From an uncultured bacterium (GTDB taxonomy: Bacteria; Bacillota; Clostridia; Peptostreptococcales; Anaerovoracaceae): a DNA stretch of 53,605 bases. The DNA lies in the NCBI GenBank assembly GCA_905214225.1, contig CAJMLL010000015.1:1-53605 (forward strand). The letters run 5' to 3'. Under the pieces are notes generated by a model. It was not told where the DNA came from. It made no database searches and worked only from the letters and a program-made list of their open reading frames with translations. Made by a program: the position numbers and the translations under genes. This document shows positions 31,001 to 40,266 of the stretch, one piece after another. Numbering within the stretch: position 1 is the stretch's first letter; every line of letters begins with the position of its first letter.

Positions 31001-32545
31001 TTAGTCCAGCGGCTTCATGGTAGGGAACAGGATGACGTCTCTGATGGACGGCTCGCCGGTGATCAGCATAATCAGACGGTCTACGCCGATTCCCAGTCCG
31101 CCTGTAGGCGGCATGCCGACTTCCAGAGCATTGACGAAATCCATATCCATCGGGTGTGCTTCGTCGTCGATACCCTCGTCACGCTCTCTCTGCTGCTCAG
31201 CAAAACGCTCGTACTGGTCGATCGGGTCATTCAGCTCGGAGAATGCGTTTCCGATTTCCCATCCATTGATGTAAGCCTCAAAACGGCGAGTGATTCTCGG
31301 ATCCTCAGGATCTCTCTTTGCCAGCGGGGAAATCTCTACCGGATGTCCGGTCAGGAATACCGGTCCGTCCATGAGTCCCGGTGCGTCCTCACAGTAGTCC
31401 TCGAACATCTCAGCGATGATCTTTCCGCGGGTCCACTCTTTTACTTCTTCCGGATCCATGCCGTAGTCGATGGCAGCCTTTCTGGCCTCTTCATCCTCTT
31501 CGATCTTGTGGAAGTTGATTCCTGTAACTTCCTTAACGGCATCGGTCATGTCCAGACGTCTCCACGGCGGAGTAACGTCGAATTCCTTGTCACCGTACTT
31601 CAGGATCGGCGTTCCGTTGATGGCCATCTGGCACTTATAAACGATCTGCTCCGTCAGCTCCATCATATCGTCCAGGTTGCCGTAAGCCATGTAGCACTCC
31701 ATGGAAGTGTACTCCGGATTATGTCTCTGGTCCATGCCCTCGTTTCTGAAGCACTCGCCCAGCTCATAAACACGGTCCAGGCCGCCGACGATGCATCTCT
31801 TCAGATACAGCTCTGTGGCGATACGCAGGTACATGTCGATGTCCAGTGTATTATGATGGGTGATGAACGGACGAGCGGCAGCACCTCCTGCGATGGTCTG
31901 CAGAATCGGTGTGCGGACGTCCAGGAAGCCGTAGTCTTCTTCCAGAACGCGCTTCAGCTCGTGCTCGATCTTGGAACGCTTGATGAATGTATCGCGGACA
32001 TTCTCATTCATGATCAGGTCTACGTATCTCTGTCTGTAACGCAGATCCTTATCCTTCAGTCCGTCCCACTTATCCGGGAGAACCTGAAGGGATTTGCACA
32101 GCAGCACCAGTGACTCAGTGTGGACAGTAACCTCTCCGGTCTTGGTCTTGAAGACTTTGCCGGTCAGTCCTACGATGTCGCCGATATCATAGGTCTTGAA
32201 CCACTTATACTCGTCAGTTCCGATATCATCGCGGCGGACGTAGCACTGAATTCTGCCCTGCTTGTCCTGAATATCGAAGAATGAAGCCTTTCCCATGACG
32301 CGCTTGCTCATGATTCTTCCGGCGATGGAAACTTCCTCATCCTCCATGGCGACGAAATTATCTTTGATGTCCTTGCTGTGCGCCGTGACATTCCAGGTCT
32401 CGTGGCGATACGGATCTCTTCCCGCATCTCTCAGATCCTGCAGCTTCTGGCGGCGGATCTGTCTCTGCTCAGTCAGATTCTCCGCGTACATTTCCTCTTC
32501 TGTCTCAGGGGTAACCCCTGTGTTGCTGTTCTGTTCCGTACTCAT
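31001..32545 (-). CDS. lysS: Lysyl-tRNA synthetase (class II)
   Basis: 514-residue enzyme charging tRNA-Lys. An N-terminal OB-fold anticodon-binding domain (about 60-170, with VSIAGRIMSKRVMGKASFFDIQD) precedes the class II catalytic core. Motif 2 is FRNEGMDQRHNPEYTSME and motif 3 is GGLGIGVDRLIMLIT. All are intact and length is normal. GGAG precedes the ATG. It lies 27 bases after greA in one operon, a common clostridial arrangement. Confidence 0.97.
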   Translation of the reverse strand: MSTEQNSNTGVTPETEEEMYAENLTEQRQIRRQKLQDLRDAGRDPYRHETWNVTAHSKDIKDNFVAMEDEEVSIAGRIMSKRVMGKASFFDIQDKQGRIQCYVRRDDIGTDEYKWFKTYDIGDIVGLTGKVFKTKTGEVTVHTESLVLLCKSLQVLPDKWDGLKDKDLRYRQRYVDLIMNENVRDTFIKRSKIEHELKRVLEEDYGFLDVRTPILQTIAGGAAARPFITHHNTLDIDMYLRIATELYLKRCIVGGLDRVYELGECFRNEGMDQRHNPEYTSMECYMAYGNLDDMMELTEQIVYKCQMAINGTPILKYGDKEFDVTPPWRRLDMTDAVKEVTGINFHKIEEDEEARKAAIDYGMDPEEVKEWTRGKIIAEMFEDYCEDAPGLMDGPVFLTGHPVEISPLAKRDPEDPRITRRFEAYINGWEIGNAFSELNDPIDQYERFAEQQRERDEGIDDEAHPMDMDFVNALEVGMPPTGGLGIGVDRLIMLITGEPSIRDVILFPTMKPLD

Positions 32546-32572
32546 TCTGTTCTACTCCATCTCCCACTAAAA

Positions 32573-33052
32573 TTATCGGACAATATCTTCTACAACGTAA
32601 TGCAGCAGCCCGTCTGGAACGGAAACTTCTACCTTGTCTCCGACCTTCTTGCCGAGCAGGCTGCGTCCAACCTCGGAATCACTGGAAATTTTTGCAGGCT
32701 CCGCAAACGGGTCTGCCTCAGTGGATCCGACGATTGTGTACTCTTCTACATCGCCTGTATCCTGATCCTTTACCTTTACAGTCAGGCCGACATTGACAAC
32801 ATCTCCGCTGACTTCCTCATCGCTGATGACTCTGGCGTTGCGGATCATCTGCTCCAGCTTGGCGATGCGCTCTTCCAACTCAGCCTGTTCATTCTTTGCC
32901 GCATCATACTCCGCGTTCTCGGACAGGTCTCCGTAAGAGATCGCCTCTTTCAGACGCTCAGATACCTCTTTACGGCGAACCGAGACGAGCTGGTCTCTTT
33001 CTGCTTCCAGTTTATCGAAACCTTCTTGGGTTAAAATCACTTCATCCGCCAT
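32573..33052 (-). CDS. greA: Transcription elongation factor GreA
   Basis: 159 residues of the usual size. The N-terminal antiparallel coiled coil (about 1-75) bears the acidic tip in YGDLSENAEYDAAK (D and E residues that stimulate RNA cleavage in backtracked polymerase). The C-terminal FKBP-like domain ends with SLLGKKVGDKVEVSVPDG. AAAGGAGTATATATAC precedes the start. First gene of greA-lysS with a strong promoter at 33120-33148. Confidence 0.96.
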   Translation of the reverse strand: MADEVILTQEGFDKLEAERDQLVSVRRKEVSERLKEAISYGDLSENAEYDAAKNEQAELEERIAKLEQMIRNARVISDEEVSGDVVNVGLTVKVKDQDTGDVEEYTIVGSTEADPFAEPAKISSDSEVGRSLLGKKVGDKVEVSVPDGLLHYVVEDIVR

Positions 33053-33119
33053 GTATATATACTCCTTTCAGATCTGCGACTGCGCGCACCCTCCCGTAAG
33101 GGTACACGTAAGCCATAGT

Positions 33120-33148
33120 ATTATACTTTCATGCTGTATTTTTGTCAA
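33120..33148 (-). promoter_or_regulatory. Promoter of greA-lysS
   Basis: Minus-strand TTGACA (33148-33143), 17 bases, TATAAT (33125-33120): perfect consensus. The dispersed repeat copy 10 abuts its upstream side. Confidence 0.95.
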
Positions 33149-33151
33149 TCC

Positions 33152-33176
33152 GGACAAAACACAAACGCGCAAGGAA
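33152..33176 (+). repeat. Dispersed GACAAAA/GCAAGG repeat, copy 10
   Basis: GGACAAAA, 9 bases, GCAAGGAA between the racemase stop and the greA promoter. The flank on the other strand (GCCGGATGAAGCAG ... GTGCCGG-AAGGCAGA) resembles that of copy 15. Confidence 0.85.
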
Positions 33177-33251
33177 ATACCCGGATTCTGCCTTCCGGCA
33201 CACGGCCTCTGCTTCATCCGGCTCTGTATTTCCCTGGCGTACTTCATGTAT

Positions 33252-35507
33252 TTATTCGTCGATATATTCAATCTGCACATCTGTGCTGTGTGACAGGAAC
33301 ACGAGGCTCGCATAGTCCAGTTTGAAATCCAGGAGATCGCCCGGTTTCAGCGGCTCTGCATCCTGAACATCCAGGATCGTATGGTCGCTGGATGCGCCGA
33401 TTACCTCGATACCTTTCTGCATCGGAAAAATATCTTCCCAGCTGCCGTAATCCACGTTTCCGCAGGCAGCCAGTGCGCGTGTCCGGATTCCACGGTCCAC
33501 ATAGTGCTGAACCCGTCCGAACGCGTCCACACCCAGTTCTCCGACCGGATAGGACGGTTTGTCCTTGACTTCCAGAACTTCCAGACGCAGGGTGAAAGCA
33601 TCGTCCTTCATCGGTCCGAAGTCCACGGCATCTCCGTCTTCGTGGCTTCTCGGAATCAGAAGGCCCTCTCCGATACGCAGATTGTTGATCCTCTCCGGAA
33701 TCGTCCCGTCCTGAATGCGCGCAAAGCTTGATGTCGCGCCGCCAGACAGGATTTCCAGCTTTCTTCCGATAGCTGTCTCGATCTTTTCCGCCACATCGAC
33801 AAACTCCTGCAGTTTCGGAACGGTGGCCATGACGGAACCGTAGCAGCCGATGTTGATGCCGGCGCCTGCCAGATGCAGGTTCGGCATGTCATTTTCTACA
33901 CAGACTGCGGCCCTTGCCATTTCTTCTTTGTCCCACCAGCCCTCGCGGAGGTCTCCGACGTCTGCCATGAGGATGACCTTGTGAATCTTATTCTGGCGGC
34001 CGGCCTCTTCATTCAGAGCCTTCAGGACGTCGATGTCGCTGTTCAGCGAGTAATCGCAGTATTTTACGACGTCTTCCAGATCGCTGATCATCGGAATCCG
34101 GATCAGGACAACCGGAAGGTCGATTCCTGCTTCTTTCACTGCAGCGGCCTGGTCCAGCCTGGACGTTGCCAGCGAGGAAACACCGGCCTCTGCCATGGTT
34201 TTCACGCATGGAATCAGGGCATTCATTCCCTTGATCACGCCGGTCACCTGCACGCCCTGTTTCTTACACTGGGAAACCGCGTACTCGACGTTTTCTTTCA
34301 TCGTATGTAAATTGATCCGCAGCTGCGGGTATTTCTGCTTCAGCATATTTTCCCTGCCTTTCTCATCACAGGCGGCCGGGCGGCGGTCGTCGTCCTGCAG
34401 TCCGTCCGGATCATCCACGCAGACCTGACGGACGTCTTTACTGTGGGTCAGATACACCAGGCTCGCATAATCCAGACGGAAATCAATAAAATCTCCGGCG
34501 TGCAGGTCTCTTTTCAAGTCCTGCACATCCAGAATCGCATGATCGCTGGACGCGCCGAGGACTTCGATGCCCTCTTCCAGCGGAATCAGGTCCTGGGGAT
34601 CTCCGCCAAAATCGGCTTTTCCAACGGCCACAAGGGCGCGTTTCCGAATGCCCCGGTCTTCATAATGCTGCACGCGTCCGAAGGCGTCTACGCCGAGTTC
34701 TCCGACCGGATAAGACGGCTTGTCCCGGACTTCCAGAACTTCGGTGCGCAGGATGAAGCAGTCTTTATGCATCGGTCCCACGTCCACATGGAAGAGTTCC
34801 GGAAGGTCTCTGGCGTTCAGAATGCCTTCTCCGATTCTCAGGTTGTTGATCCGGTCCGGAATCGTTCCTTCCAGAACGCGGATAAAGCTTGACGTTGCGC
34901 CGCCGGAGAGGATTTCCAGTTTTCTTCCCAGCTGCTTTTCCACCTTTTCTGTGATGTCGACGAACTCCTGCAGTTTCTGCGGGGTTGCGACAACAGAGCC
35001 GTAGCAGCCGACATTGATGCCGGTTCCGGCAAGATGCAGGTTAGAAAGCTCGTGTTCCACGTAAAGAGCGGTTCTTGCCAGCTCACTTTTGTCCCACCAG
35101 CCTTCGCGGAGGTCTCCGACGTCTGCCATGAGCAGGACCTTATGGATCTTATTCTGGCGGCTGGCTTCCTCATTCAGTGCCTCCAGAACGGACTTTTCGC
35201 TGTTCAGGGAGTAGTCGCAGTATTTTACGACGTCCTCTGCATCGCTGATCATCGGGACGCGGATCAGCATGACCGGAAGATCGATTCCGGCCTTCTTTAC
35301 GGCTGCGGCCTGATCCAGGCGTGATGTGGCCAGAGCGGAAACTCCGGCAGCCTGAAGCTGCCGGACTCCCGGAAGGAAGGCATGCATGCCCTTGATCACT
35401 CCGCTGACCTGAATTCCGCACTGCGCGCACTTGTCAACGGCATAGGCGGCATTTTCTCTCAGTTTGCCCAGGTCGATCCTGAGCTGCGGATAATACTGAC
35501 TGTGCAT
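33252..35507 (-). CDS. Tandem fusion of two ornithine/alanine racemase-like PLP domains
   Basis: 751 residues made of two full COG3457-type (YhfX/ornithine racemase-like) fold III PLP domains, residues 1-387 and 388-751. Each begins YPQLRI(D/N)L and carries GVIKGM(H/N)A with the predicted PLP lysine (K39 and K426). Each also has MADVGDLREGWW, CYGSV, ILSGGATSSF, IGEG, YPVGELGVDAFGRVQHY and LDYASLV. The halves are about 70 percent alike by eye. The joining stretch ends GREN-MLKQKYPQL, and AGGCAGGG lies just before that internal ATG (34346), so the second half may also be made separately. Normal family members are about 350-370 residues. It follows the acyl-CoA synthetase gene by 8 bases. Confidence 0.85.
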   Translation of the reverse strand: MHSQYYPQLRIDLGKLRENAAYAVDKCAQCGIQVSGVIKGMHAFLPGVRQLQAAGVSALATSRLDQAAAVKKAGIDLPVMLIRVPMISDAEDVVKYCDYSLNSEKSVLEALNEEASRQNKIHKVLLMADVGDLREGWWDKSELARTALYVEHELSNLHLAGTGINVGCYGSVVATPQKLQEFVDITEKVEKQLGRKLEILSGGATSSFIRVLEGTIPDRINNLRIGEGILNARDLPELFHVDVGPMHKDCFILRTEVLEVRDKPSYPVGELGVDAFGRVQHYEDRGIRKRALVAVGKADFGGDPQDLIPLEEGIEVLGASSDHAILDVQDLKRDLHAGDFIDFRLDYASLVYLTHSKDVRQVCVDDPDGLQDDDRRPAACDEKGRENMLKQKYPQLRINLHTMKENVEYAVSQCKKQGVQVTGVIKGMNALIPCVKTMAEAGVSSLATSRLDQAAAVKEAGIDLPVVLIRIPMISDLEDVVKYCDYSLNSDIDVLKALNEEAGRQNKIHKVILMADVGDLREGWWDKEEMARAAVCVENDMPNLHLAGAGINIGCYGSVMATVPKLQEFVDVAEKIETAIGRKLEILSGGATSSFARIQDGTIPERINNLRIGEGLLIPRSHEDGDAVDFGPMKDDAFTLRLEVLEVKDKPSYPVGELGVDAFGRVQHYVDRGIRTRALAACGNVDYGSWEDIFPMQKGIEVIGASSDHTILDVQDAEPLKPGDLLDFKLDYASLVFLSHSTDVQIEYIDE

Positions 35508-35515
35508 GAATCCTC

Positions 35516-38500
35516 CTATTTTTCCTCTTTAACGGTGCCGCGAGCGGCCTTGATGGCGTCTTCTGCGTTCTGGCGGGCCTTGCGGTCGATTTCCGCCTCA
35601 CGCTCCAGCGTCTGTTTTCTTCCGACGATATAGACAAAGTTGTCATCATCGACATATCCCATATCTCCGGTGTAGAACCAGCCGTCCTTGAAGGCGGCAT
35701 CCGTTTCTTCCGGATCGTCCATGTATCCTCCCGCAATGGAAGCTCCCTTGACGGCCAGTTCGCCGATTCCGCGGCTTCCCTTGCCGGTGACTTTAATCCG
35801 TACGCCCGGAAGGATGTGGCCGACGGAATCAACCGGAACCGTGCGGGCGGCATCCGGTGTAGCTGCAACCGCGGAGCTGCATTCGGTCATGCCGTAAGCC
35901 TGCAGGACATTGATGCCCATTTCACGGAAGAATTCCTCTACCTCGATTCTCGGCTTGCTGCCGCCGGAAACCATCATGCGGAGTTTTCCGCCGAACTTCT
36001 CGCGTACATAGGATTCGTACGGACGAAGAACGTATTTCTGCGTGAACGGCAGAATCTTCCCGACCTTTCTGAGGGCTTCCAGACGGCGGTCTCCGCCGCC
36101 TCCTTCGATGTGATCCCAGATCTCGTCAAACAGCGCGTTCATCATAACCGGCTCCAGCAGCATGACAGTGGATGCGGAATCTTTCAGATCCTGCTCCAGC
36201 GTGTCGGATCCTCCGCAGTTGACGACGGCGGCGCCCCGGTAAAGCGGAAGCAGAACTCCTGCCGCAGCCTGATAGACGTTGTTCGGCGCAATCACGGAAA
36301 TCACGCGGTCAGAAGGGCTGAAGCGGATCATGGAGGCCAGCGCGATTACATTGCGGACCAGATTCTGATGGGTCAGCTCTACGGCCTTGGCGTGGCCGGA
36401 AGCTCCGGACGTAAAGAAGACTGCTGCCGGATCGCTTCCCAGAACCGGCGCGTCCAGATACTGGCGGTCGCCCAGGGAAACCTGCTTCTTTCCTTCTTTG
36501 ATCAGTGCTGCCCAGGAGAGGATCTTCTCCTCATGCTCCTGCTTTTCTTCGTCTTCTGCACCGAAATGGATCAGTGTCTTTATCTGTGTCTTTCCGCTCT
36601 CTGCGATTTCGGTAAAGAGCTCCGTATATTTTTCATCAAAAATCACGGTTTCCACGCCGGTCTTGTTCAGCTGACGGATGATTTCTTCCGGATCCAGCTG
36701 CTTGTTGATCATCACGGCCTCTCCGCCTCCGCATGCCACGGTCAGAAGGCTGATCTGCAGCGGATAGGTGTTATTTCCGGAAACGGCGATCTTATCATCC
36801 TGCAGGTTGCGGTTGATCAGAGCCGTGCCCAGTCCTTCCATGTCGGAAACGGCGCGCTGGTAAGAGATTTCCTCATACGGTGTATCTGCATCCAGTCTCT
36901 GCAGGAATGCCGGCGCATTCGCGTTTTTCTCCAGTGTGTTCAGGAGCAGGCTCTTGATGTCCGTTACCGGATCCAGATCCTTATGCATAATGTGCTGATC
37001 GGTCATGCCCCGGATTTCCTTGATGAAGTCCTTCATCTCATGCTTCTCGATCAGTTTGATCTCGTGATCGTCTGCTTTTCCTTCGGAAGCGGCCTTCAGG
37101 TCATCCTGACTCAGGGTATTTCCATAGCGCTTGATCTTTCCGGTCGTTGTCTTGACGAACTCGGTCTCGCGGATGTTAATGCGCTTTACCTGCTTGTACG
37201 GCGGCATGCTTTCATTGATTTGATCGACCAGGTCGCGGTAGAAATGATAGATTTCACTCTTGGTCATTTCGCCTTTTGTCTCTTTCAGAAGGTCATAGTT
37301 CGGGAAGATGTCCGCAGTAACCATGACGTTTCCGATGCGCTCATCCTTTACACCGTGTACCAGGACTTCCTTGATGAGTTCATTCTGCAGCAGGACATTC
37401 TCTACCTCTTCAGGGAAAATGTTCTTTCCGCCCTTGGTAACAATGACGGTCTTGCTGCGTCCGGTAAGGAAGAGATAGCCGTCCTCATCGAAGTAGCCCA
37501 GGTCGCCGGTGTGGAGCCAGCCGTTCTGAAGAGCTTCCTTGTTCGCCTCTTCATTCTGGTAATAGCCCATCATGACGCTCGGGCTCTTTACGATGACCTC
37601 GCCGATGCCGTCCTCATCCGGATTGATAATCCGCACCTGGGTGTCCGGAAGCGGCAGTCCGGCAGCGCCGTTCTTTCTTCTGTCTGTCGGGTTCAGGGCC
37701 AGAATCGGGGAACATTCACTCATGCCGTAGCCCTGAATCAGCGGCAGGCCCATGGCCTCGAATTCCTCCTGCACGAATGGGTCCGCAGCGGCGCCTCCTT
37801 CGATGAAATACTTCATGTCTCCGCCGAAGGACTGATGAATCGCCTTGAACATCCGCTTCATCAGCGGCTTGTTTCTGTACAGCTTCAGGCGCTTCGACAG
37901 GTCGATCGCCCGGCGGAGCTTCTCATCCTCTCCGCGTCTCTTCGCCTGCTTGAACATGCCTTTATACATCTTTTCGAAGACCAGCGGAACGCCCAGCATG
38001 ACATTGGCGTGGACTTCCTGCATGTCCTTCTGGATGTAACGCAGTCCCTCGCAGATCGCGATGGTCTTTCCCTGATAGAAAGTCGTGCAGATGTCGCAGG
38101 TCATCTCATAAACGTGATGCACCGGCAGAATCGACAGGACGATGCCCGGTTCCGGAATACAGAAATATTTACTCATCGCGTAGACGTTGAAGGCAATGTT
38201 TCTGTGAGACAGCATAACGCCCTTCGCCAGTCCGGTCGTTCCGGAAGTGAACAGCAGCGTCGACATCTGGTCCGGGTCGACGTCCGCGTCACGGTACTCG
38301 TGATTTCCCTCAGAAGCCAGCAGCTTTCCTTCATAAATCAGCTGCTTCATCGACAGGACATTTCCCTCGTGCTCCTCACTGTCCATGGAGATGAAATACT
38401 TCATCTGCGTCTTTTCCGCGGTTTCCGCACTGTTAATCAGCGGCTCGATCGTCTTTCTGCATTTTTCATCGTAGACGATGGCCGTTGCGCCGGAACGCTC

Positions 38501-38845
38501 CAGCAGACCCAGCAGCTCTCCCTGCGGAAGATTTTTATCCATAGGCACGATGACGCCGACTCCGGTTGCGACCGTAAAATAGGTCAGCAGCCAGTAATAA
38601 CTCGTCGGCCCGATCACCGCGACTTTCTCGCCTTTCAGTCCGAGCTCCAGCATTCTGGTGCCCAGCGCGATCCTGTCCTCACCGACCTTTCCATACGTAA
38701 TCGGCACGAACTTTCCCTGCTTCTTATCCTTTACCAGATAAGCCGCGTGATCATGAAACAGCTCCACACTGCTCGTAATCATGTCCTTCAGATCCGTAAT
38801 CTGACGTCCGTCATACAATGGTTTCTCTATTTCTTGCTTTGCCAT
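35516..38845 (-). CDS. Two-module AMP-binding (long-chain acyl-CoA synthetase-like) protein
   Basis: 1109 residues with two adenylate-forming modules. Module 1 (about 1-600) is complete: LLFTSGTTGLAKG (197-209), QGYGMSECSP, HTGDLGYFDEDGYLFLTGR, and the catalytic lysine loop KTTTGKIKR. Module 2 (about 640-1109) has FFTSGASGHAKA (810-821), QAYGMTECSS and YTGDMGYVDDDNFVYIVGRKQ. It ends 30 residues later, lacking the C-terminal subdomain with the catalytic lysine. Its phosphate loop is also degenerate (GAS for GTT, KA for KG). Module 1 probably activates fatty acids; module 2 is probably inactive or regulatory. GGGAAAGAG precedes the ATG. The stop codon overlaps the racemase ribosome-binding site, implying coupling. 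Confidence 0.88.
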   Translation of the reverse strand: MAKQEIEKPLYDGRQITDLKDMITSSVELFHDHAAYLVKDKKQGKFVPITYGKVGEDRIALGTRMLELGLKGEKVAVIGPTSYYWLLTYFTVATGVGVIVPMDKNLPQGELLGLLERSGATAIVYDEKCRKTIEPLINSAETAEKTQMKYFISMDSEEHEGNVLSMKQLIYEGKLLASEGNHEYRDADVDPDQMSTLLFTSGTTGLAKGVMLSHRNIAFNVYAMSKYFCIPEPGIVLSILPVHHVYEMTCDICTTFYQGKTIAICEGLRYIQKDMQEVHANVMLGVPLVFEKMYKGMFKQAKRRGEDEKLRRAIDLSKRLKLYRNKPLMKRMFKAIHQSFGGDMKYFIEGGAAADPFVQEEFEAMGLPLIQGYGMSECSPILALNPTDRRKNGAAGLPLPDTQVRIINPDEDGIGEVIVKSPSVMMGYYQNEEANKEALQNGWLHTGDLGYFDEDGYLFLTGRSKTVIVTKGGKNIFPEEVENVLLQNELIKEVLVHGVKDERIGNVMVTADIFPNYDLLKETKGEMTKSEIYHFYRDLVDQINESMPPYKQVKRINIRETEFVKTTTGKIKRYGNTLSQDDLKAASEGKADDHEIKLIEKHEMKDFIKEIRGMTDQHIMHKDLDPVTDIKSLLLNTLEKNANAPAFLQRLDADTPYEEISYQRAVSDMEGLGTALINRNLQDDKIAVSGNNTYPLQISLLTVACGGGEAVMINKQLDPEEIIRQLNKTGVETVIFDEKYTELFTEIAESGKTQIKTLIHFGAEDEEKQEHEEKILSWAALIKEGKKQVSLGDRQYLDAPVLGSDPAAVFFTSGASGHAKAVELTHQNLVRNVIALASMIRFSPSDRVISVIAPNNVYQAAAGVLLPLYRGAAVVNCGGSDTLEQDLKDSASTVMLLEPVMMNALFDEIWDHIEGGGGDRRLEALRKVGKILPFTQKYVLRPYESYVREKFGGKLRMMVSGGSKPRIEVEEFFREMGINVLQAYGMTECSSAVAATPDAARTVPVDSVGHILPGVRIKVTGKGSRGIGELAVKGASIAGGYMDDPEETDAAFKDGWFYTGDMGYVDDDNFVYIVGRKQTLEREAEIDRKARQNAEDAIKAARGTVKEEK

Positions 38846-39008
38846 ACTTTCACTCTTTCCCTAAAACAGAAATTATCCTGGTACTCTATTGTATACTATT
38901 ATTCTCTATTTATGTGTTCGTCAGCTAAAAATAACGCTTTCTCAGATAAAATATTTTAACATATTCCGCATCTTGATCAAACCCCGACGGCCTGCCCGGA
39001 CCCTCCGC

Positions 39009-39032
39009 GGACAAAACCTGACGCGCAAGAGG
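39009..39032 (+). repeat. Dispersed GACAAAA/GCAAGG repeat, copy 11
   Basis: GGACAAAA, 8 bases, GCAAGAGG in the divergent gap between the acyl-CoA synthetase and pheS. Confidence 0.8.
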
Positions 39033-39083
39033 CCTTCTCTTTTGAAATCTTCTTATCCCTACCCGGAAATCCGTAAAACTATG

Positions 39084-39112
39084 CTGAAATATGGCAGAAA
39101 ATCAGCTATAAT
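39084..39112 (+). promoter_or_regulatory. Probable promoter of pheST
   Basis: CTGAAA (39084-39089), 17 bases, TATAAT (39107-39112). A later TATACAAT near 39158 is a second candidate -10. The leader is at most about 100 bases, too short for a full T-box. Confidence 0.6.
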
Positions 39113-39219
39113 ATTATTTTGGTGGGTTGTATCCCGCTTTAAAACAGTGTAATCTAGTCTATACAATAGGCTAATTTAACAAAATTAACACAAAAAATAT
39201 ATTAAGGAGTACCAAAATC

Positions 39220-40257
39220 ATGCTGAAACGTTTGGAAGAAATCCGCAATGCCGGACTGTCCAGAATTAAAGACGCTCCTGATTCCGATGCACTCCAGGAA
39301 GTCAGACAAGAACTCCTGGGAAAGAAGGGTCAGCTGACGCAGATACTGAAGTCCCTTGGATCTCTGGATCCTAAGGAACGCCCGGCTGTCGGAAAGACAG
39401 CGAATGAGATCAAGAACTTTTTCGCTGACAAGCTGAAGGAGAGAGAAGATCAGCTGCTCAGCTCAGAATCCGTTCTGGATGAGCCGATCGACCTGACTCT
39501 GCCTGGAATCATGCCGCAGCAGGGAGCCCTGCATCCGATCACACAGATGTGTTACGACCTGAACGACGCCTTTCTTTCCATGGGATTTGAGGTTTTCAGC
39601 GAAGATGATATCACCAGTGAAAAATACGCCTTCGATAACCTGAACTTTGCCGCTGACCATCCGGCAAGAGAGACAATGGACACCTACTGGCTTGAAGGAA
39701 CAGAAAACAACTCCGGCGCTGACCGTCTCTGCATGCGTCCGCATCTGACTGGAGCTTCTGTCCGTTATCTTCTGAAGCACGGCGCACCGGCAAGATTCGT
39801 ATATCCAGGCCGTGTTTACAGAAACGAGACAACCGATGCCCGTCACGAGAGAGCTTTCTTCCAGTACGAGGCTCTGGTTGTTGACCACGATCTGTCCTTC
39901 TCCTCCGGAAAGGTCATGATCGAAGCCATTCTGAGCAAGGTATTCGGCCGCAAGATCAATGTCCGCATGCGTGAGGGATTCTTCCCGTTCACCGAGCCGG
40001 GATACGAGATCGATATGGAGTGCCTGGTATGCGGCGGAAAAGGCTGCCGTGTCTGCCATAACACCGGATGGATCGAGGTTATGCCGGGCGGCGTCATCCA
40101 CCCGAACGTCCTGCGTTCTGCCGGTCTGGATCCTGATGAGTGGTCCGGATTCTACACCAACATCGGACTGGACCGTCTGGTCATGATGCGCTACGGAGTC
40201 GACGATGTCCGTTATTTCCACAGCGCGGATCTCAGATTCTTAAAGCAGTTCAAGTAG
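39220..40257 (+). CDS. pheS: Phenylalanyl-tRNA synthetase alpha subunit
   Basis: 345 residues. An N-terminal coiled coil (about 1-90) is followed by a class II catalytic core: YPGRVYRNETTDARHERAFFQYEALVVD (motif 2), EPGYEIDMECLVCGGKGCRVC, and GLDRLVMMRYGVDDVRYF (motif 3). The CxxC...CxxC insert occurs in part of the PheS family. AAGGAGTACC precedes the start. pheT begins 9 bases after its stop, and the two subunits form the alpha2-beta2 enzyme charging tRNA-Phe. Confidence 0.96.
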   Translation: MLKRLEEIRNAGLSRIKDAPDSDALQEVRQELLGKKGQLTQILKSLGSLDPKERPAVGKTANEIKNFFADKLKEREDQLLSSESVLDEPIDLTLPGIMPQQGALHPITQMCYDLNDAFLSMGFEVFSEDDITSEKYAFDNLNFAADHPARETMDTYWLEGTENNSGADRLCMRPHLTGASVRYLLKHGAPARFVYPGRVYRNETTDARHERAFFQYEALVVDHDLSFSSGKVMIEAILSKVFGRKINVRMREGFFPFTEPGYEIDMECLVCGGKGCRVCHNTGWIEVMPGGVIHPNVLRSAGLDPDEWSGFYTNIGLDRLVMMRYGVDDVRYFHSADLRFLKQFK

Positions 40258-40266
40258 GAGGTTGAC

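Noticed and set aside
33252..35507. Two separate racemase genes with a missed stop
   Set aside because: The frame is continuous through the linker at 34347-34420 as given, so it is annotated as one gene, with the internal start noted.
35816..38959. 1047-codon open frame on the plus strand opposite the acyl-CoA synthetase
   Set aside because: Exact antisense shadow of a well-supported gene, without ribosome-binding site or recognisable domains. The same holds for the 561-codon minus-strand frame at 43767-45452.
39120..39145. T-box-like GGTGGGTTGTATCCCGC stretch before pheS
   Set aside because: It lies under 20 bases after a good -10, leaving no room for the specifier stem. The motif departs from AGGGTGGNACCGCG and no terminator follows.
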